The translations under genes and the position numbers were made by a program. Shown piece after piece: positions 52,442 through 62,470 of a DNA stretch of 64,000 nucleotides (its first letter is position 1; each line of letters begins with the position of its first letter). Below the pieces are notes generated by a model that made no database searches, was not told the DNA's origin, and saw only the letters and a list, made by a program, of their open reading frames with translations. Source of the stretch: G942493375 sp942493375 (lineage in GTDB: Bacteria > Armatimonadota > UBA5829); assembly GCA_942493375.1 (NCBI GenBank), contig OW818698.1, forward strand, positions 1,302,001-1,366,000, written 5' to 3'.

Positions 52442-53719
52442 ATGAAGATTGCAATTATTGGGGCTGGCAGCCGGTGTTTTGGGGCTGGGATGATCAAAGA
52501 TATACTTCAAGCAGACGAACTGAAAGGCTGTGGGCTTACTCTTACACTCTCAGATATTGATAACGATGCTCTCGGCCAGATGACGCAGCTGGCTGAGCGG
52601 ATCAAAGACAAGACAGGTGCCGATGCTCAGATAAAGCAGACAGTTGACCGCAAGGAAGCACTGGACGGTGCAGACTATATAATCAGCGCTGTCGAAGTTG
52701 CACGTATGCCTCTGTGGGAGCAGGATTTCAGAGTTCCACTGGCCTATGGGTTCAGGCATCCATTGGGAGAAAACGGCGGGCCTGGTGCGCTTTTCCATGC
52801 TCTGCGCAGCTTGAATCAGGTTATACCGATCTGTCGTGACATCGAACAGATCTGTCCTGATGCCCTCTTCCTCAACTTCACCAATCCGGAATCCCGCGTG
52901 CTGCATGGAATTTGCCACCTGACTAAAGTTAAGGCTGCCGGCTTGTGCCACGGCGTGTTTTCGGCAATGTATGCTATTTCAAAGTATCTGAATAAACCAC
53001 TGGATGAGCTTCATATAGTATCGGCAGGAATGAATCATTTCTATTGCATTCAAAGCGTAGTAGACAAGCTTACGGGCAAGGAGATGCTGGATACACTATT
53101 GGAAAAGGTTGTATCGGATGATTCCCCGGGTGTTGCCAAACTGTTCAAGAAGCTGGTTGAGATTTTCGGCATGTTCACGTATCCATCAGATGACCACATC
53201 GGGGAGTATCTATCGTTTGGTGCTGAATATACCGGGGTTAAATGGCCCTATGGACAGGAGGACAGGGCGGTAGTTATGGGCAAACCTGTGGAGGAAGTTC
53301 CGGTCGGTCAAATGGAGCTGACAGAGGACTTCTTGAGACCCAGCACAGAGCTGGCAGTTCCTATTATCTGTGATATCGAATTCAACCGCGGCTGCTTCAG
53401 ACCGGCAGTCAATGTCATTAACACTAAAGGATTCATACCTAACTTACCGGCGCACGCAGTAGTGGAAGTGCCTGCAACTGCTGATAGTTCAGGGATACAC
53501 CCGCTGACAGTGCAGCCCGTTATTGAACCGATAGCTGCGTTTATGAGGACCCAGTATTCAATACATGCCCTGGTAACAGAAGCATTCAAAACCGGTTCGA
53601 AGAAGCTGCTGCTGCAGGCCTTGCTGCTGGATCCTGTTGTAAACAGTATTGCAGGCGCTGAGGCGTTGCTGGATGATATGCTGGAACTGCAGAAGGATTA
53701 TCTGCCGGGATTTGAGTAG
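52442..53719 (+). CDS. GH4 family glycosidase (alpha-glucosidase/6-phosphoglucosidase-like)
   Basis: 425 residues. The NAD-binding start is MKIAIIGAGSRCFGAGMIKD. GH4 markers follow: LTLSDID, FLNFTNPESRV, AGLCHGV with the metal-binding Cys and His, and AGMNHFYCIQSV. GH4 enzymes use NAD and a divalent metal in a redox-elimination mechanism and act on alpha- or beta-linked and phosphorylated disaccharides; the exact specificity is not clear. It is cytoplasmic. A single promoter precedes it. Confidence 0.9.
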   Translation: MKIAIIGAGSRCFGAGMIKDILQADELKGCGLTLTLSDIDNDALGQMTQLAERIKDKTGADAQIKQTVDRKEALDGADYIISAVEVARMPLWEQDFRVPLAYGFRHPLGENGGPGALFHALRSLNQVIPICRDIEQICPDALFLNFTNPESRVLHGICHLTKVKAAGLCHGVFSAMYAISKYLNKPLDELHIVSAGMNHFYCIQSVVDKLTGKEMLDTLLEKVVSDDSPGVAKLFKKLVEIFGMFTYPSDDHIGEYLSFGAEYTGVKWPYGQEDRAVVMGKPVEEVPVGQMELTEDFLRPSTELAVPIICDIEFNRGCFRPAVNVINTKGFIPNLPAHAVVEVPATADSSGIHPLTVQPVIEPIAAFMRTQYSIHALVTEAFKTGSKKLLLQALLLDPVVNSIAGAEALLDDMLELQKDYLPGFE

Positions 53720-54190
53720 AAACGCAGAATTATGAATTATGAATTATGAAAAAGGAATCCAGAAGCCAGAATATAGAATCCAGAATGGCAAACCCTCGGT
53801 TGATATGCATCGGTATCAGAGCGGAGGGGAGAATAAACCGATATGTTACAATCATACCTTGATCCCCCCGAAGCGCCGATGCCGATGCACCAGGTAACTA
53901 CGAAGAGCGTATTTGAGTTTGTGCATTATGAACCATAAAATTGGAAGGGAAGTCAATCCCCCTGCCCCACTTCGCCAAGGGGGAATTGGGTTGTAAACTT
54001 CGGCAAAGGTAGTGCATCGGCATCGGCGCTACGGGGCGATGGGTTGTGGTTGGCAATAACTTGTACCCCCTTCGCTCTGATACCGATGCATATGAGTTCT
54101 GCTTGGATGACAGAGTTCTGGTTGGATGACAGAGTTTGGCTGGATAACAAATCTTGAGCGGGATGACAAGTTACGGAAAGGATTTTTTTG
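53720..54190. repeat. Repeat-dense gap upstream of the GH42-like gene
   Basis: In order: GAATTATG microrepeat (53727-53749), GAATCCAGAAGCCAGAAT-type repeat (53754-53785), an inverted TGCATCGG element (53806-53889) in a reverse copy of the 43.9-kb unit, a C-rich element (53953-53990), another TGCATCGG element (54013-54091), and about 19-bp tandem GGATGACAGAGTT units (54113-54170). No gene is supported. Confidence 0.7.
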
Positions 54191-56203
54191 ATGCGGGAAG
54201 ATAAATCGGTTGTTAATTTATCCTGGCGTATTGGCGTTGGGTCTTATGAGTCGGATGAAGCGTTTGGTCAGCTTAAGGACCTGTTGCTGGACTACAAAGA
54301 CATTGTGGATGAGATAGCGTTTTTTGAGACTATGACGCACCATCTCTATTTCCCTCTGGAAGTGTTTGCAGAGAGAGCTGATATTCTTAAGCGTCGCATT
54401 CAAACACTTAAGGAGTCCGGTATTGCGCGGGTTGGGATCAATGTTCTTTGCACTGTAGGCCATGTCAATGAAGGCTGGGACTATATGCCTCCACTGCCTT
54501 TTCAGGCAATGGTCGGGCACGATGGATCGGTTTCGAAGAGCTGCGGGTGTCCGAATACTGATGGGCTGCGTGAGTATATCTATGAAAAATACCGCCTGAT
54601 GGCACTGGCTGGCCCTGATTTCATCTGGGTGGATGATGACATCAGAATGCAGATGCATGGTGTCTCATGGGCATGTTTCTGCCCTACCTGTATCGAGATT
54701 TTCAATAAAACAACAGGTAACACATTGACACGTGAAGAGATAGTTGCAGCCTTTGATAGACCTGAAGATGATAGTATCAGGAAAGCCTGGGTTGAACAGA
54801 ATTGTGCATCTCTGGAATCTTTAATGGGAGTTATAAAGCGCGCTATCGACGATGTTAATCCCGACATCCGTAAAGGATTAATGACCATTGGACCTGGCTG
54901 GGTTACCTATTCAGGACAGGATCTCAACCGCTGGATGACAGCTCTGGGAGCTACCAAGACCCGCCCTGGGGGTGGATTCTACAGTGATGACGCTCCGATG
55001 GGGATGGCGCATAAGGCATTTGAATGCAGCAGGCAGCTTGTGGGATTACCGGAAAACGTGACAGATAAGGCTTATGAGCTGGAGAATTTCCCATACAGCG
55101 CTTTCAGCAAATCAGTGACCTCTCTGATCAACGAATGCACATTGGCGTTGTCATCAGGCATGAATGGAATTGCGATGAATGCCCTTGGAGCGCATACTCC
55201 ATATATAGCCGAAGAACGCAGACCTATTATGAACGCTGTCCGTGATATTCGAAGTTACTGGGAGCAGATAGCCCGGGCATCGCAGGGATGCAAAGGTGTT
55301 GGTCTTTGGCCGGCATGGAGCATTCATGCTGCTGCAAATCGTGATGTTCATGCCGGTGAAAAGTGGATAGATACTAACAACAGTGATGCTTATAGCTACG
55401 TCAAGTCCGAACTGTTGGCTGAACTCGGGCTTCCAATTACTCCTGAAGCCAGTGGTGATGGCACTATCCTGGTAGGCCGCATGCCGGAAGCATTCAGCGA
55501 TGAAGAGCTCAAGAGTATGCTTGCCGGCGGTGTGCTTATGGATGCTGCAGCATTGAATGTCCTGCATTCTCGAGATTTGGGGGAATTGACCGGTGTTCGA
55601 GTTGCACGCAGTGTGGATAATGGTGTGAAAGAGTGCATGACTGATGATCCTCTGAATGGCAGATATGCAGGCCATGACCGCTGGGCTATGATTGAATTCT
55701 GGGGAGATGCCAAAGGTCTTGGGGAGATATTGGAACCCGTAGCACCTGGCGTCAGAGTGCTGGAGAATATGGTGACTTACCTGGAGAAACCATATGGTCC
55801 CTGCATGACTGCTTATGAGAATCCACTGGGGGGACGCGTTGTCGTTGCTGGATACGGCCCCTGGATGTATCTAGGGACAGCTGCTAAACGCACTCAATTG
55901 CAGAACGTAGCAGACTGGATTTCCCGCGGGAGCACTCCAGTGCGTATCGATGAAATGGCCAAGATTGTCCCATTCGTGCGTTTATCAGTTGACCGGCAAA
56001 AGGGAATGGTGCTTCTACTGAATGCGAGCTTCGATACTATCAATGAGGCTACCATTCATCTGCGGACACCTGGTGCACCTGCGGAACTTGTAAGACCGGA
56101 CCGGAGTGAGTCTATTATGGCAACTCAAGAGTCAGGAGGCTGGCAGTTCACTGTAAAGGACCTGGCCCCCTGGTCTACAGCAGCGGTGATTGTGGGCAAG
56201 TAG
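54191..56203 (+). CDS. GH42-like TIM-barrel protein, cytoplasmic
   Basis: 670 residues from ATG 54191 (AAAGGA about 8 bp upstream; a TTG 3 bp earlier is possible). No signal peptide. The N-terminal half looks like a beta/alpha barrel with acidic residues after FIWVDDDIRMQ and a cysteine pair in CFCPTCIEIFN, seen in GH42-type beta-galactosidases and relatives. Residues about 400-560 (MPEAFSDEELKSMLAGGVLM) resemble the GH42 trimerisation domain, with a beta C-terminus. The protein is probably a glycosidase of unknown specificity. It lies near the GH4 gene, though a repeat-rich gap separates them. Confidence 0.6.
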   Translation: MREDKSVVNLSWRIGVGSYESDEAFGQLKDLLLDYKDIVDEIAFFETMTHHLYFPLEVFAERADILKRRIQTLKESGIARVGINVLCTVGHVNEGWDYMPPLPFQAMVGHDGSVSKSCGCPNTDGLREYIYEKYRLMALAGPDFIWVDDDIRMQMHGVSWACFCPTCIEIFNKTTGNTLTREEIVAAFDRPEDDSIRKAWVEQNCASLESLMGVIKRAIDDVNPDIRKGLMTIGPGWVTYSGQDLNRWMTALGATKTRPGGGFYSDDAPMGMAHKAFECSRQLVGLPENVTDKAYELENFPYSAFSKSVTSLINECTLALSSGMNGIAMNALGAHTPYIAEERRPIMNAVRDIRSYWEQIARASQGCKGVGLWPAWSIHAAANRDVHAGEKWIDTNNSDAYSYVKSELLAELGLPITPEASGDGTILVGRMPEAFSDEELKSMLAGGVLMDAAALNVLHSRDLGELTGVRVARSVDNGVKECMTDDPLNGRYAGHDRWAMIEFWGDAKGLGEILEPVAPGVRVLENMVTYLEKPYGPCMTAYENPLGGRVVVAGYGPWMYLGTAAKRTQLQNVADWISRGSTPVRIDEMAKIVPFVRLSVDRQKGMVLLLNASFDTINEATIHLRTPGAPAELVRPDRSESIMATQESGGWQFTVKDLAPWSTAAVIVGK

Positions 56204-56267
56204 AATTTCGGTTCTCCGTTCGTCTTTCGACAAGCGAAGGACGAACGGAGAGCCTGATTGTGTGTGT

Positions 56268-58487
56268 TTATAGCTTCTTTATAACGAGTATGGATGCATC
56301 ATCTCGCAGGATACCGTTTGCGAATTTTGTTGCATCTTCCAGAATGGCAGATGCTATCTGTTTCGGAGGAGCGCAGTAGTTAGTGGATAGACAGTGTATA
56401 ATTCCCTCCAAACCGAATTGCTCTGAGCGTTTATCGACACTGGCCTCCGTTATACCATCAGTCACCATCACAAATATATCATCAGCCTGCAAGCCAATAC
56501 ACCCTTCAAGATAGTCTTGTTTACCCATGCCACAAAACATTGGGCCGCCCAACTGCAACAATTCGATGTTCCCATTGGAGTGTCTCAACAATCCTGGCTC
56601 GTGACCGGCATTCGAATAATATATGGTATCATTGCATGTATCCAATATAGCGAAGAAGGCCATCAGCATATCATTCTCCATGGCTATATCCCTGCAAAGT
56701 GCATCATTGACCAATGACATCACCTGTGAGGGGCTATCGTGCAGAAAAGCATAGCTCCTGATCATGTTCTTAGCTGCAGTTACACGCATGGCAGCAAGAA
56801 GTCCTTTGCCAACTATATCGCCAAATGATATTCCGATACTACCTTCGCCACGGTCAAAAATATCGTAGAAATCCCCGCAAACATCCGCTTCTTGAGATGC
56901 AGGCTGATATATTGTGGCGATCTCATAATCCGATGGGAGCACCGGCAAATGAGCAGGCATCACAGTCCTCTGGAATACTTCCGCAATATGGTGGTCTCGC
57001 TGGGCTGCTCGAGTCAGAGACTCTTCTGTCTGTTTACGCTGACTCATGTCTGTGTTTGTGCCGGCAACACGAACAGCAAGCTTTGCCTCATTGCGCAATA
57101 TTATTCCTCGGGAAAGTACAGGTACATAATGCCCATCCTTATGCAGAAGACGGAATTCTATTTCATAGATGTCTGGGCCATTTCTGAGGGCATTTTCAAA
57201 GTATGATCCGGACCGATATGAATCATCCGGGTGAGCTAATTGTTCCCACAGTCTTATATCTGAAGGTAATTCATCTGGTTCATAACCGAGCATCTCGAAC
57301 CAGCGAGATGAATAGTATACATCCGTGGTTTCGAGATTCCAATCCCATAAAGCATCATTGGACCCCATAAGGATCAGGCTCAAACGTTCTTCACTCAAAC
57401 GTAATGCTTCTTCTGCTCTTTTGCGTTCTACAATATCCCAGGCAAGGTTGGCCAATGATTCAAGTGTTTCAATGTCCGTAGTGTCATATTCATTTGGCTT
57501 GTTACCAACACCCAAAACTGCAACAAGCCGGTCATTCCGGATTATCGGAACAATTAGTTCCCGGAGAAGCAAAGCATGGCCTGGAGGCAGACCCTTTGAT
57601 TCTGATATAGTGGAGAAGTCGTTGTGAATAACTGGACGACGCTGTTGCAAACAGTCTGACCATATGCCTGGGGAATCTACGTTAGAATGCCATCGTCCGC
57701 TTTCTACACGACATTCATTCTGTATTGTATTAGTCGACCACATTTGGAGTGAGAGTGTTTTCTGGTCTTCATTGATAAAGTGAAGGAAACCGATATTGCT
57801 GCCTGTCAAATGTTCAGCTTCATCAACGGTACTCTGCAACAGCTCATCTAAAGTATGGAGTGTGGAGAATTCGCTAAGCCGGAGTCTAGCTGTTAAAACA
57901 TCCTCTGCCCGTTTACGTTCTGTCAGGTCAACATCAAGACAGAAGAGTTCAGGCTCCTGGCCTGGTATCCGAACAACTGCGTGACTTGAAAACACTGCAA
58001 CCCTGGAACCATCTTTACGCATAAGTGAGAGCTCAGATGACGGGATTGGCTGCCCCGTGTCTGTCATCTGTTTCTTTGCAAGTTCGACTTCACTGCGCAT
58101 TTCGGGTGGTATTATAAGATCAAGCAGGTTGCGGCCGATGGCCTCTTCAGCACTATAACCATACAATATCTCAGATGCATGATTCCAGTATTTAGTTGTG
58201 CCATCCGGCGCATATCCTTGAACTGCAACCTCAGGAACGTTCTGTAGAATGCTCTGAAACCGCTCCTCGCTCTCACGCAATTCCTTATTGCGCTTAGAAA
58301 CACGGTCTTCCAGCTCTATGCGTATCTGCTGCAACTCGTCATTTTGCATCTCAAGTTCAATCTGATACACCTGTAACTCGTGAATTAACCTTGCCATATC
58401 GAACTCTGATATTGGCAGATCAGTTCCACCCGTTTTTCTCAGTATCTCTTCTGCTTTGCGACGCAGTTCGGTGGCATTTACTGACAT
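56268..58487 (-). CDS. PAS-GAF-PAS sensor with SpoIIE/PP2C phosphatase output
   Basis: 739 residues from ATG 58487 (GAGGG 7 bp upstream). An N-terminal coiled coil (about 15-75) is followed by PAS 1 (about 80-190, RFQSILQNVPEVAVQG), a GAF domain (about 205-350, LLQSTVDEAEHLTGSNIGFL), PAS 2 (about 360-485, RLSLILMGSNDALWDWNLET) and a SpoIIE-type PP2C domain (about 500-739). Metal-binding residues lie in VCGDFYDIF, FGDIVGKGLLAA, FVMVTDGITEA and LRDDASILVIKKL. Such phosphatases usually dephosphorylate an anti-sigma-factor antagonist. No STAS or RsbW-type gene is in the window, so the partner is unknown. Confidence 0.92.
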   Translation of the reverse strand: MSVNATELRRKAEEILRKTGGTDLPISEFDMARLIHELQVYQIELEMQNDELQQIRIELEDRVSKRNKELRESEERFQSILQNVPEVAVQGYAPDGTTKYWNHASEILYGYSAEEAIGRNLLDLIIPPEMRSEVELAKKQMTDTGQPIPSSELSLMRKDGSRVAVFSSHAVVRIPGQEPELFCLDVDLTERKRAEDVLTARLRLSEFSTLHTLDELLQSTVDEAEHLTGSNIGFLHFINEDQKTLSLQMWSTNTIQNECRVESGRWHSNVDSPGIWSDCLQQRRPVIHNDFSTISESKGLPPGHALLLRELIVPIIRNDRLVAVLGVGNKPNEYDTTDIETLESLANLAWDIVERKRAEEALRLSEERLSLILMGSNDALWDWNLETTDVYYSSRWFEMLGYEPDELPSDIRLWEQLAHPDDSYRSGSYFENALRNGPDIYEIEFRLLHKDGHYVPVLSRGIILRNEAKLAVRVAGTNTDMSQRKQTEESLTRAAQRDHHIAEVFQRTVMPAHLPVLPSDYEIATIYQPASQEADVCGDFYDIFDRGEGSIGISFGDIVGKGLLAAMRVTAAKNMIRSYAFLHDSPSQVMSLVNDALCRDIAMENDMLMAFFAILDTCNDTIYYSNAGHEPGLLRHSNGNIELLQLGGPMFCGMGKQDYLEGCIGLQADDIFVMVTDGITEASVDKRSEQFGLEGIIHCLSTNYCAPPKQIASAILEDATKFANGILRDDASILVIKKL

Positions 58488-58894
58488 ATCCTTGCCCTCT
58501 GTTGTGGGTTGTCTCCACAATGGGTGTATGCTACTCAGCCCGTTTTATTGACCGGAGTTGAATCAGCCATGAGTAAAGCAGGTTCATATGTCTCATATAA
58601 ATCAAGTCAAGATTACATCCGGGCAAATACTTTTTTTGGCATCAAGGAATTATTTATAGATTATATTTAATCATATATTATGTAATAACCTTTGTCCATC
58701 ACAGAATATTTCTTAAGTCCAAATATTTGCATTAATTTATTTCTCAGAAGCATGTCACGGTATTACAATAATCACCGGTAATAATATTTGCTGTATATTA
58801 TATTATTCCAGGTTATTTGCACGCTACAGAGCAACTGGTTTTCAGCAGGATGGATCTCCCTCAGGTGTGGGTAATATTCGGTTGTGAACCATGT
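58488..58894. other. AT-rich intergenic region
   Basis: About 400 bp of AT-rich sequence lies upstream of the sensor gene and downstream of the agarase-like gene. I find no gene, repeat or strong promoter pattern in it. Confidence 0.5.
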
Positions 58895-60262
58895 TCAGTT
58901 TGCTCTATTCGTCAATATGCTCCCAGTATGGATTTTGACCAGGCGGTTGTTGGCACTAGTCAATCGGGATACAAAATCAGTGTAAGGAGTGTCCTCAATA
59001 TTCACCAACCCGTAGTTGCCGTTTTCCCCGTCGAAGCGTCCTTCTTTTGGTTCGTCCATGTATTTGAACCAGTGATGGCCTATGAAGTATGGACAGGACG
59101 CCCAGCCGGTTACCCATTCACTGTATCTCTCCCCTTTAGCTTTCTGGGTTGGTACCGTTGGTTGGACTAATAACGGCGGCGGGAATGAGTTTGGAAGTCC
59201 GCTGTCGTTGGCCCTGAAACCGAATTCGGTTATGAGCAGCGGTTTCTTGCCTACACGGTAGAAATCGCTGAATTTTAGATCTATCTTGAGCATGGAAATC
59301 GAACTCTTCTTGGTGTCATACGCTGCTTTACCAAACGGACCGAGTTCGTAGTGGTTAATTGAGACTATATCACAGAACTCTCCGCACGCCTGTACAACTG
59401 CATGGGGAGTGGTCCAGCTTACAAAACGGCAACCTGCTATTAGATGATTTCGGTCGTATTTCCGAAGGGCAGTAGTGGTTACTCTAAAGTATTGCCTGGC
59501 TACAAACAATGTCCAGGCCTCTCTGTCTGCTTTGGCTGATTCTTCAGCGCCTGCTGCTGGGGACAGCTTAGTAAGTGCTGATAGATCATCAATAGATTTC
59601 AAAGCCGGCTGCCAGATTTTTGAGATCTCCTCCGGCGTCTTGTATCTACTTTTGAAGAACGCTATTATTGCTTTCTTGCCTGCGGATTCAGCAGGCATAG
59701 ACATATACAGGTCGAATATAGAAGGACCAAACCGCCAGTCACTCTCCCACTGCATCTCGTTATCCAGGAAGTAGGCGATGATATTGCGATCGGTTGGATG
59801 AGTAGAAGTTTTAGCAACATTGTCGGCTCCAACGATGAACTCGGTGCTGAAGAAGTCCGGCAGGTTACCTTTCAACCAGTGGCTGCCGCTGAAGTTCAGC
59901 ATCATAAACTCAGGCAGATGGATAATAGAACTCGACCAACCAGCTTTCGTATTAACCCCCCACTCTTTCAACCTGGTTTCGGTTGCTCTGGCCCAGGCAT
60001 CATCTGACCCATACTTAGCCAGGACATTCCTGTGATAAGGAGCATAACCGAGTTTGGGAGCGTCATCACCTACAGGTTGTATGGAACAGACGCCTACAGA
60101 ATAGAATGGTTTGCCATCGGGATTTATCAACCACCACACGCCTTTGGACTGTTTGACTTGATAGTATCCAGTTGCTTTCGGCGTGACTGCGGGTTTACAC
60201 GATGCAGAGACTGTAAGAGTTAAAAATACCAGTAAAAAACAGGGGAATGAGGTTCGGGTCAA
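58895..60262 (-). CDS. Secreted agarase-like TIM-barrel glycosidase
   Basis: 455 residues from TTG 60262 (AAAGGA 8 bp upstream). A signal peptide covers about 1-22, possibly a lipoprotein signal at Cys22. GVWWLINPDGKPFYSVGVCS (about 41-60) is the usual opening of agarase-type GH50/GH86-like barrels. A candidate acid/base Glu lies in FLDNEMQWE (E169) and a candidate nucleophile in LLITEFGFR (E346). This layout fits a retaining glycosidase acting on a galactan or related polysaccharide; it is inferred. It is 13 bp downstream of the broken phosphatase frame, so they form one operon. Confidence 0.7.
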   Translation of the reverse strand: MTRTSFPCFLLVFLTLTVSASCKPAVTPKATGYYQVKQSKGVWWLINPDGKPFYSVGVCSIQPVGDDAPKLGYAPYHRNVLAKYGSDDAWARATETRLKEWGVNTKAGWSSSIIHLPEFMMLNFSGSHWLKGNLPDFFSTEFIVGADNVAKTSTHPTDRNIIAYFLDNEMQWESDWRFGPSIFDLYMSMPAESAGKKAIIAFFKSRYKTPEEISKIWQPALKSIDDLSALTKLSPAAGAEESAKADREAWTLFVARQYFRVTTTALRKYDRNHLIAGCRFVSWTTPHAVVQACGEFCDIVSINHYELGPFGKAAYDTKKSSISMLKIDLKFSDFYRVGKKPLLITEFGFRANDSGLPNSFPPPLLVQPTVPTQKAKGERYSEWVTGWASCPYFIGHHWFKYMDEPKEGRFDGENGNYGLVNIEDTPYTDFVSRLTSANNRLVKIHTGSILTNRAN

Positions 60263-60275
60263 TGTATATGTCCTT

Positions 60276-60895
60276 TCAAAGGTCAGCGGGAGTGCTCAGG
60301 TGCTGGGTGTCGTTGAGTTTGTATATGGTACTTTCTCCCCAGGAGTTGATAGCAAACCGGCTGATGCTGCAGGGTTCCAGATCGAAGGCAATATTGGTCT
60401 CCCCGATACCCAGTCCCAGCCACCAGCAAATAGCAGCATTCCCAGATCCACCGTGCATAACAAGCAGAGTTGTCTCCTGCTCCGGACTGAGGCTTTCCAA
60501 GAAGCATTTACCCGCACTGACATCATCCGCCAGCTTTCAGCACCAGGATAAGGAGTCCAGTCGACAAGTGGGGTTGTAATTGGAATGGCGATCTCAGAAG
60601 CATCCTGGTGATTCAGGTTCGCCCCTGCACCATTGTTTAGCTCCCTTAGTTCGTGAACCAAAACGGGATATACTTCGAGGTGTTGTGAAATAATACTAGA
60701 CGTTTCCGCAGCTCTGGGTTGATCGCTGGAGTAGAACTTGATGTCTTTACTCTCAGTTAAACGCCGGAGCCTCTGACCGGTTAAATGAGCCTGACGAACA
60801 CCGAGTTCAGTAAGGTGGCTGTCAGTCCACCCCCCGGTCAGGTCCGTAACCATATGATCAGCTTCGCCATGCCTGACGATAATGAGTTCTTTCAT
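60276..60895 (-). pseudogene. Histidine phosphatase with a frameshift
   Basis: The first frame begins MKELIIVRHGEADH (catalytic RHGE near residue 8) and runs normally to VRVNA near 60506, then turns into low-complexity sequence ending at 60296. The next frame over supplies the missing end from about 60503 to 60276: LESLSPEQETTLLVMHGGSG, with the second catalytic His, and a normal close NDTQHLSTPADL. One base must have been lost at about 60502-60508. The restored frame would end 13 bp before the agarase-like start. It may be a pseudogene or a sequencing/assembly error. Confidence 0.85.
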
Positions 60896-60937
60896 ATTGA
60901 CAGTATAGCAAATGGAACCATTTCTTCCCAGATTATC

Positions 60938-62470
60938 TTATGTGGAGATCGGGAGCACTCGGGTAAGTGCTTTCTTGATTAGCATAACTATCAAAAATAT
61001 GCAGAGCAATCCCAATAAGACGATAGTCACGACACCATATGCTGAGAAGCTTTTCAGATTATGAGCATAATGTGCAATATTCGCGGGATATCCGATTAAA
61101 TGCGAACCGAGTGTCAATAATGCATACATACATCCGAATATCAATAGCCTTTTTTGACGTTTCTCATGTGCAGCTCTGACACAAATAACAGTCAGGACTA
61201 TAAGGGTTATTAAAGCAAGTGCTGTCAGTTTGAAATAAGGAACGTCTGGTTCAGGATACATGTATTCCGCGTTATCAGGTCCGGGTAGCATAAAGATCGA
61301 TGCCCACAGATTACGAAGATCAAATAACTTGACTATATCCCCTACTATAGATGACCAGATCGTTGGCAAGTATACCCATATTGCACATATCAGACCTATG
61401 GACAATAAACGCATACGTTGTCGGGGCTTGCTGGCTTTCAAGCAAATTAGCGCTAAAACACCCGGCACCAGCATTGAATATGGAAAGGACTGCACAGCTA
61501 AAAACGTAAATAGACCCATCGATCCGATGTTTTCCAGTAAGGGGGGACTGATTGGGGTAGGTTGTACTTGTATATCTGATTTTTCCAGAACTATGTCCTC
61601 GGTCATATCACTGGATTTGAACGATCCACGCAACTTTGTTAGATATCCAATAGGAATAATGTTTGCTTCAAAGCATGAGTTGATGTGGTATCCGATAATG
61701 TTATTCTCTGTATGAAGCCGTTCAGAGGTAACACTGTTTGTTGCAGCGACGTATAGAAGAATCTCCGATTTCCCAGGATTCAATGATGATATCTTCAACG
61801 GGTATACTGGCTTTTGTGTGGTAAAGCTAAAATGCAAAGGTTCGAGAAGACCCTCTTTCTGACCTTTCCAACTTTTATTGGCAACTTGCAGATTTACACG
61901 CATAGCAGTAAACACCCACCCTCGCTGCAAATAGTCTGCAATTACGGGAACAGCTGAATCAGGTATGGGATAACCGTTCGCATTAAGCCATTTCTGCAGG
62001 TCACTGGCATTTGTTGCTTTGAGGATGGTGGTATCGTAGATACCTGTACGTTCTTGCTTTATCACGTTAACAGCAGAAGATCCACCCATTGCAGACCCTT
62101 CTGCATTTGTAAAATCAGATATATAATGCAACTTCAGATCTGAATTGAACCAGTAATTTACAGGAGGAGCTGTGATTTCATGGAGTTCTTCAAACAACGC
62201 ATTTTCAAAGCGCTTGACTGTCGGTATTGAGGGAGTAGGCACCAACCAGAGGAACTCTGACAGTTTACCGCGGTATTTGACCTGGATAATTAGTTCTTCT
62301 TTATTATCCTGGAATAATATGAAGGCGTTCTGGTTGGGTTCAGTGATGTCTGCATCTCGTGTGAGGGCAATACTATTGGCAGTTTTAGGTATAAAACAGC
62401 CATCCGCATAACAATGAGTGGTGGCGAATACAAATGCGATGATAAATAGCACGAACCATAGTCTAGACAT
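60938..62470 (-). CDS. DUF2330 membrane protein (copy A)
   Basis: 510 residues from ATG 62470, whose ribosome binding site AAGGAG lies inside the upstream gene. A signal peptide (about 1-22) precedes the DUF2330 domain, which starts GCFIPKTANSIALTRDA and includes ELIIQVKYRGKLSEFLWLVP. About five C-terminal transmembrane helices follow (from about 330). The first 220 residues match copy B closely. Function in the family is unknown; the pattern suggests an exported sensor or a protein that tethers to the membrane. Confidence 0.82.
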   Translation of the reverse strand: MSRLWFVLFIIAFVFATTHCYADGCFIPKTANSIALTRDADITEPNQNAFILFQDNKEELIIQVKYRGKLSEFLWLVPTPSIPTVKRFENALFEELHEITAPPVNYWFNSDLKLHYISDFTNAEGSAMGGSSAVNVIKQERTGIYDTTILKATNASDLQKWLNANGYPIPDSAVPVIADYLQRGWVFTAMRVNLQVANKSWKGQKEGLLEPLHFSFTTQKPVYPLKISSLNPGKSEILLYVAATNSVTSERLHTENNIIGYHINSCFEANIIPIGYLTKLRGSFKSSDMTEDIVLEKSDIQVQPTPISPPLLENIGSMGLFTFLAVQSFPYSMLVPGVLALICLKASKPRQRMRLLSIGLICAIWVYLPTIWSSIVGDIVKLFDLRNLWASIFMLPGPDNAEYMYPEPDVPYFKLTALALITLIVLTVICVRAAHEKRQKRLLIFGCMYALLTLGSHLIGYPANIAHYAHNLKSFSAYGVVTIVLLGLLCIFLIVMLIKKALTRVLPIST

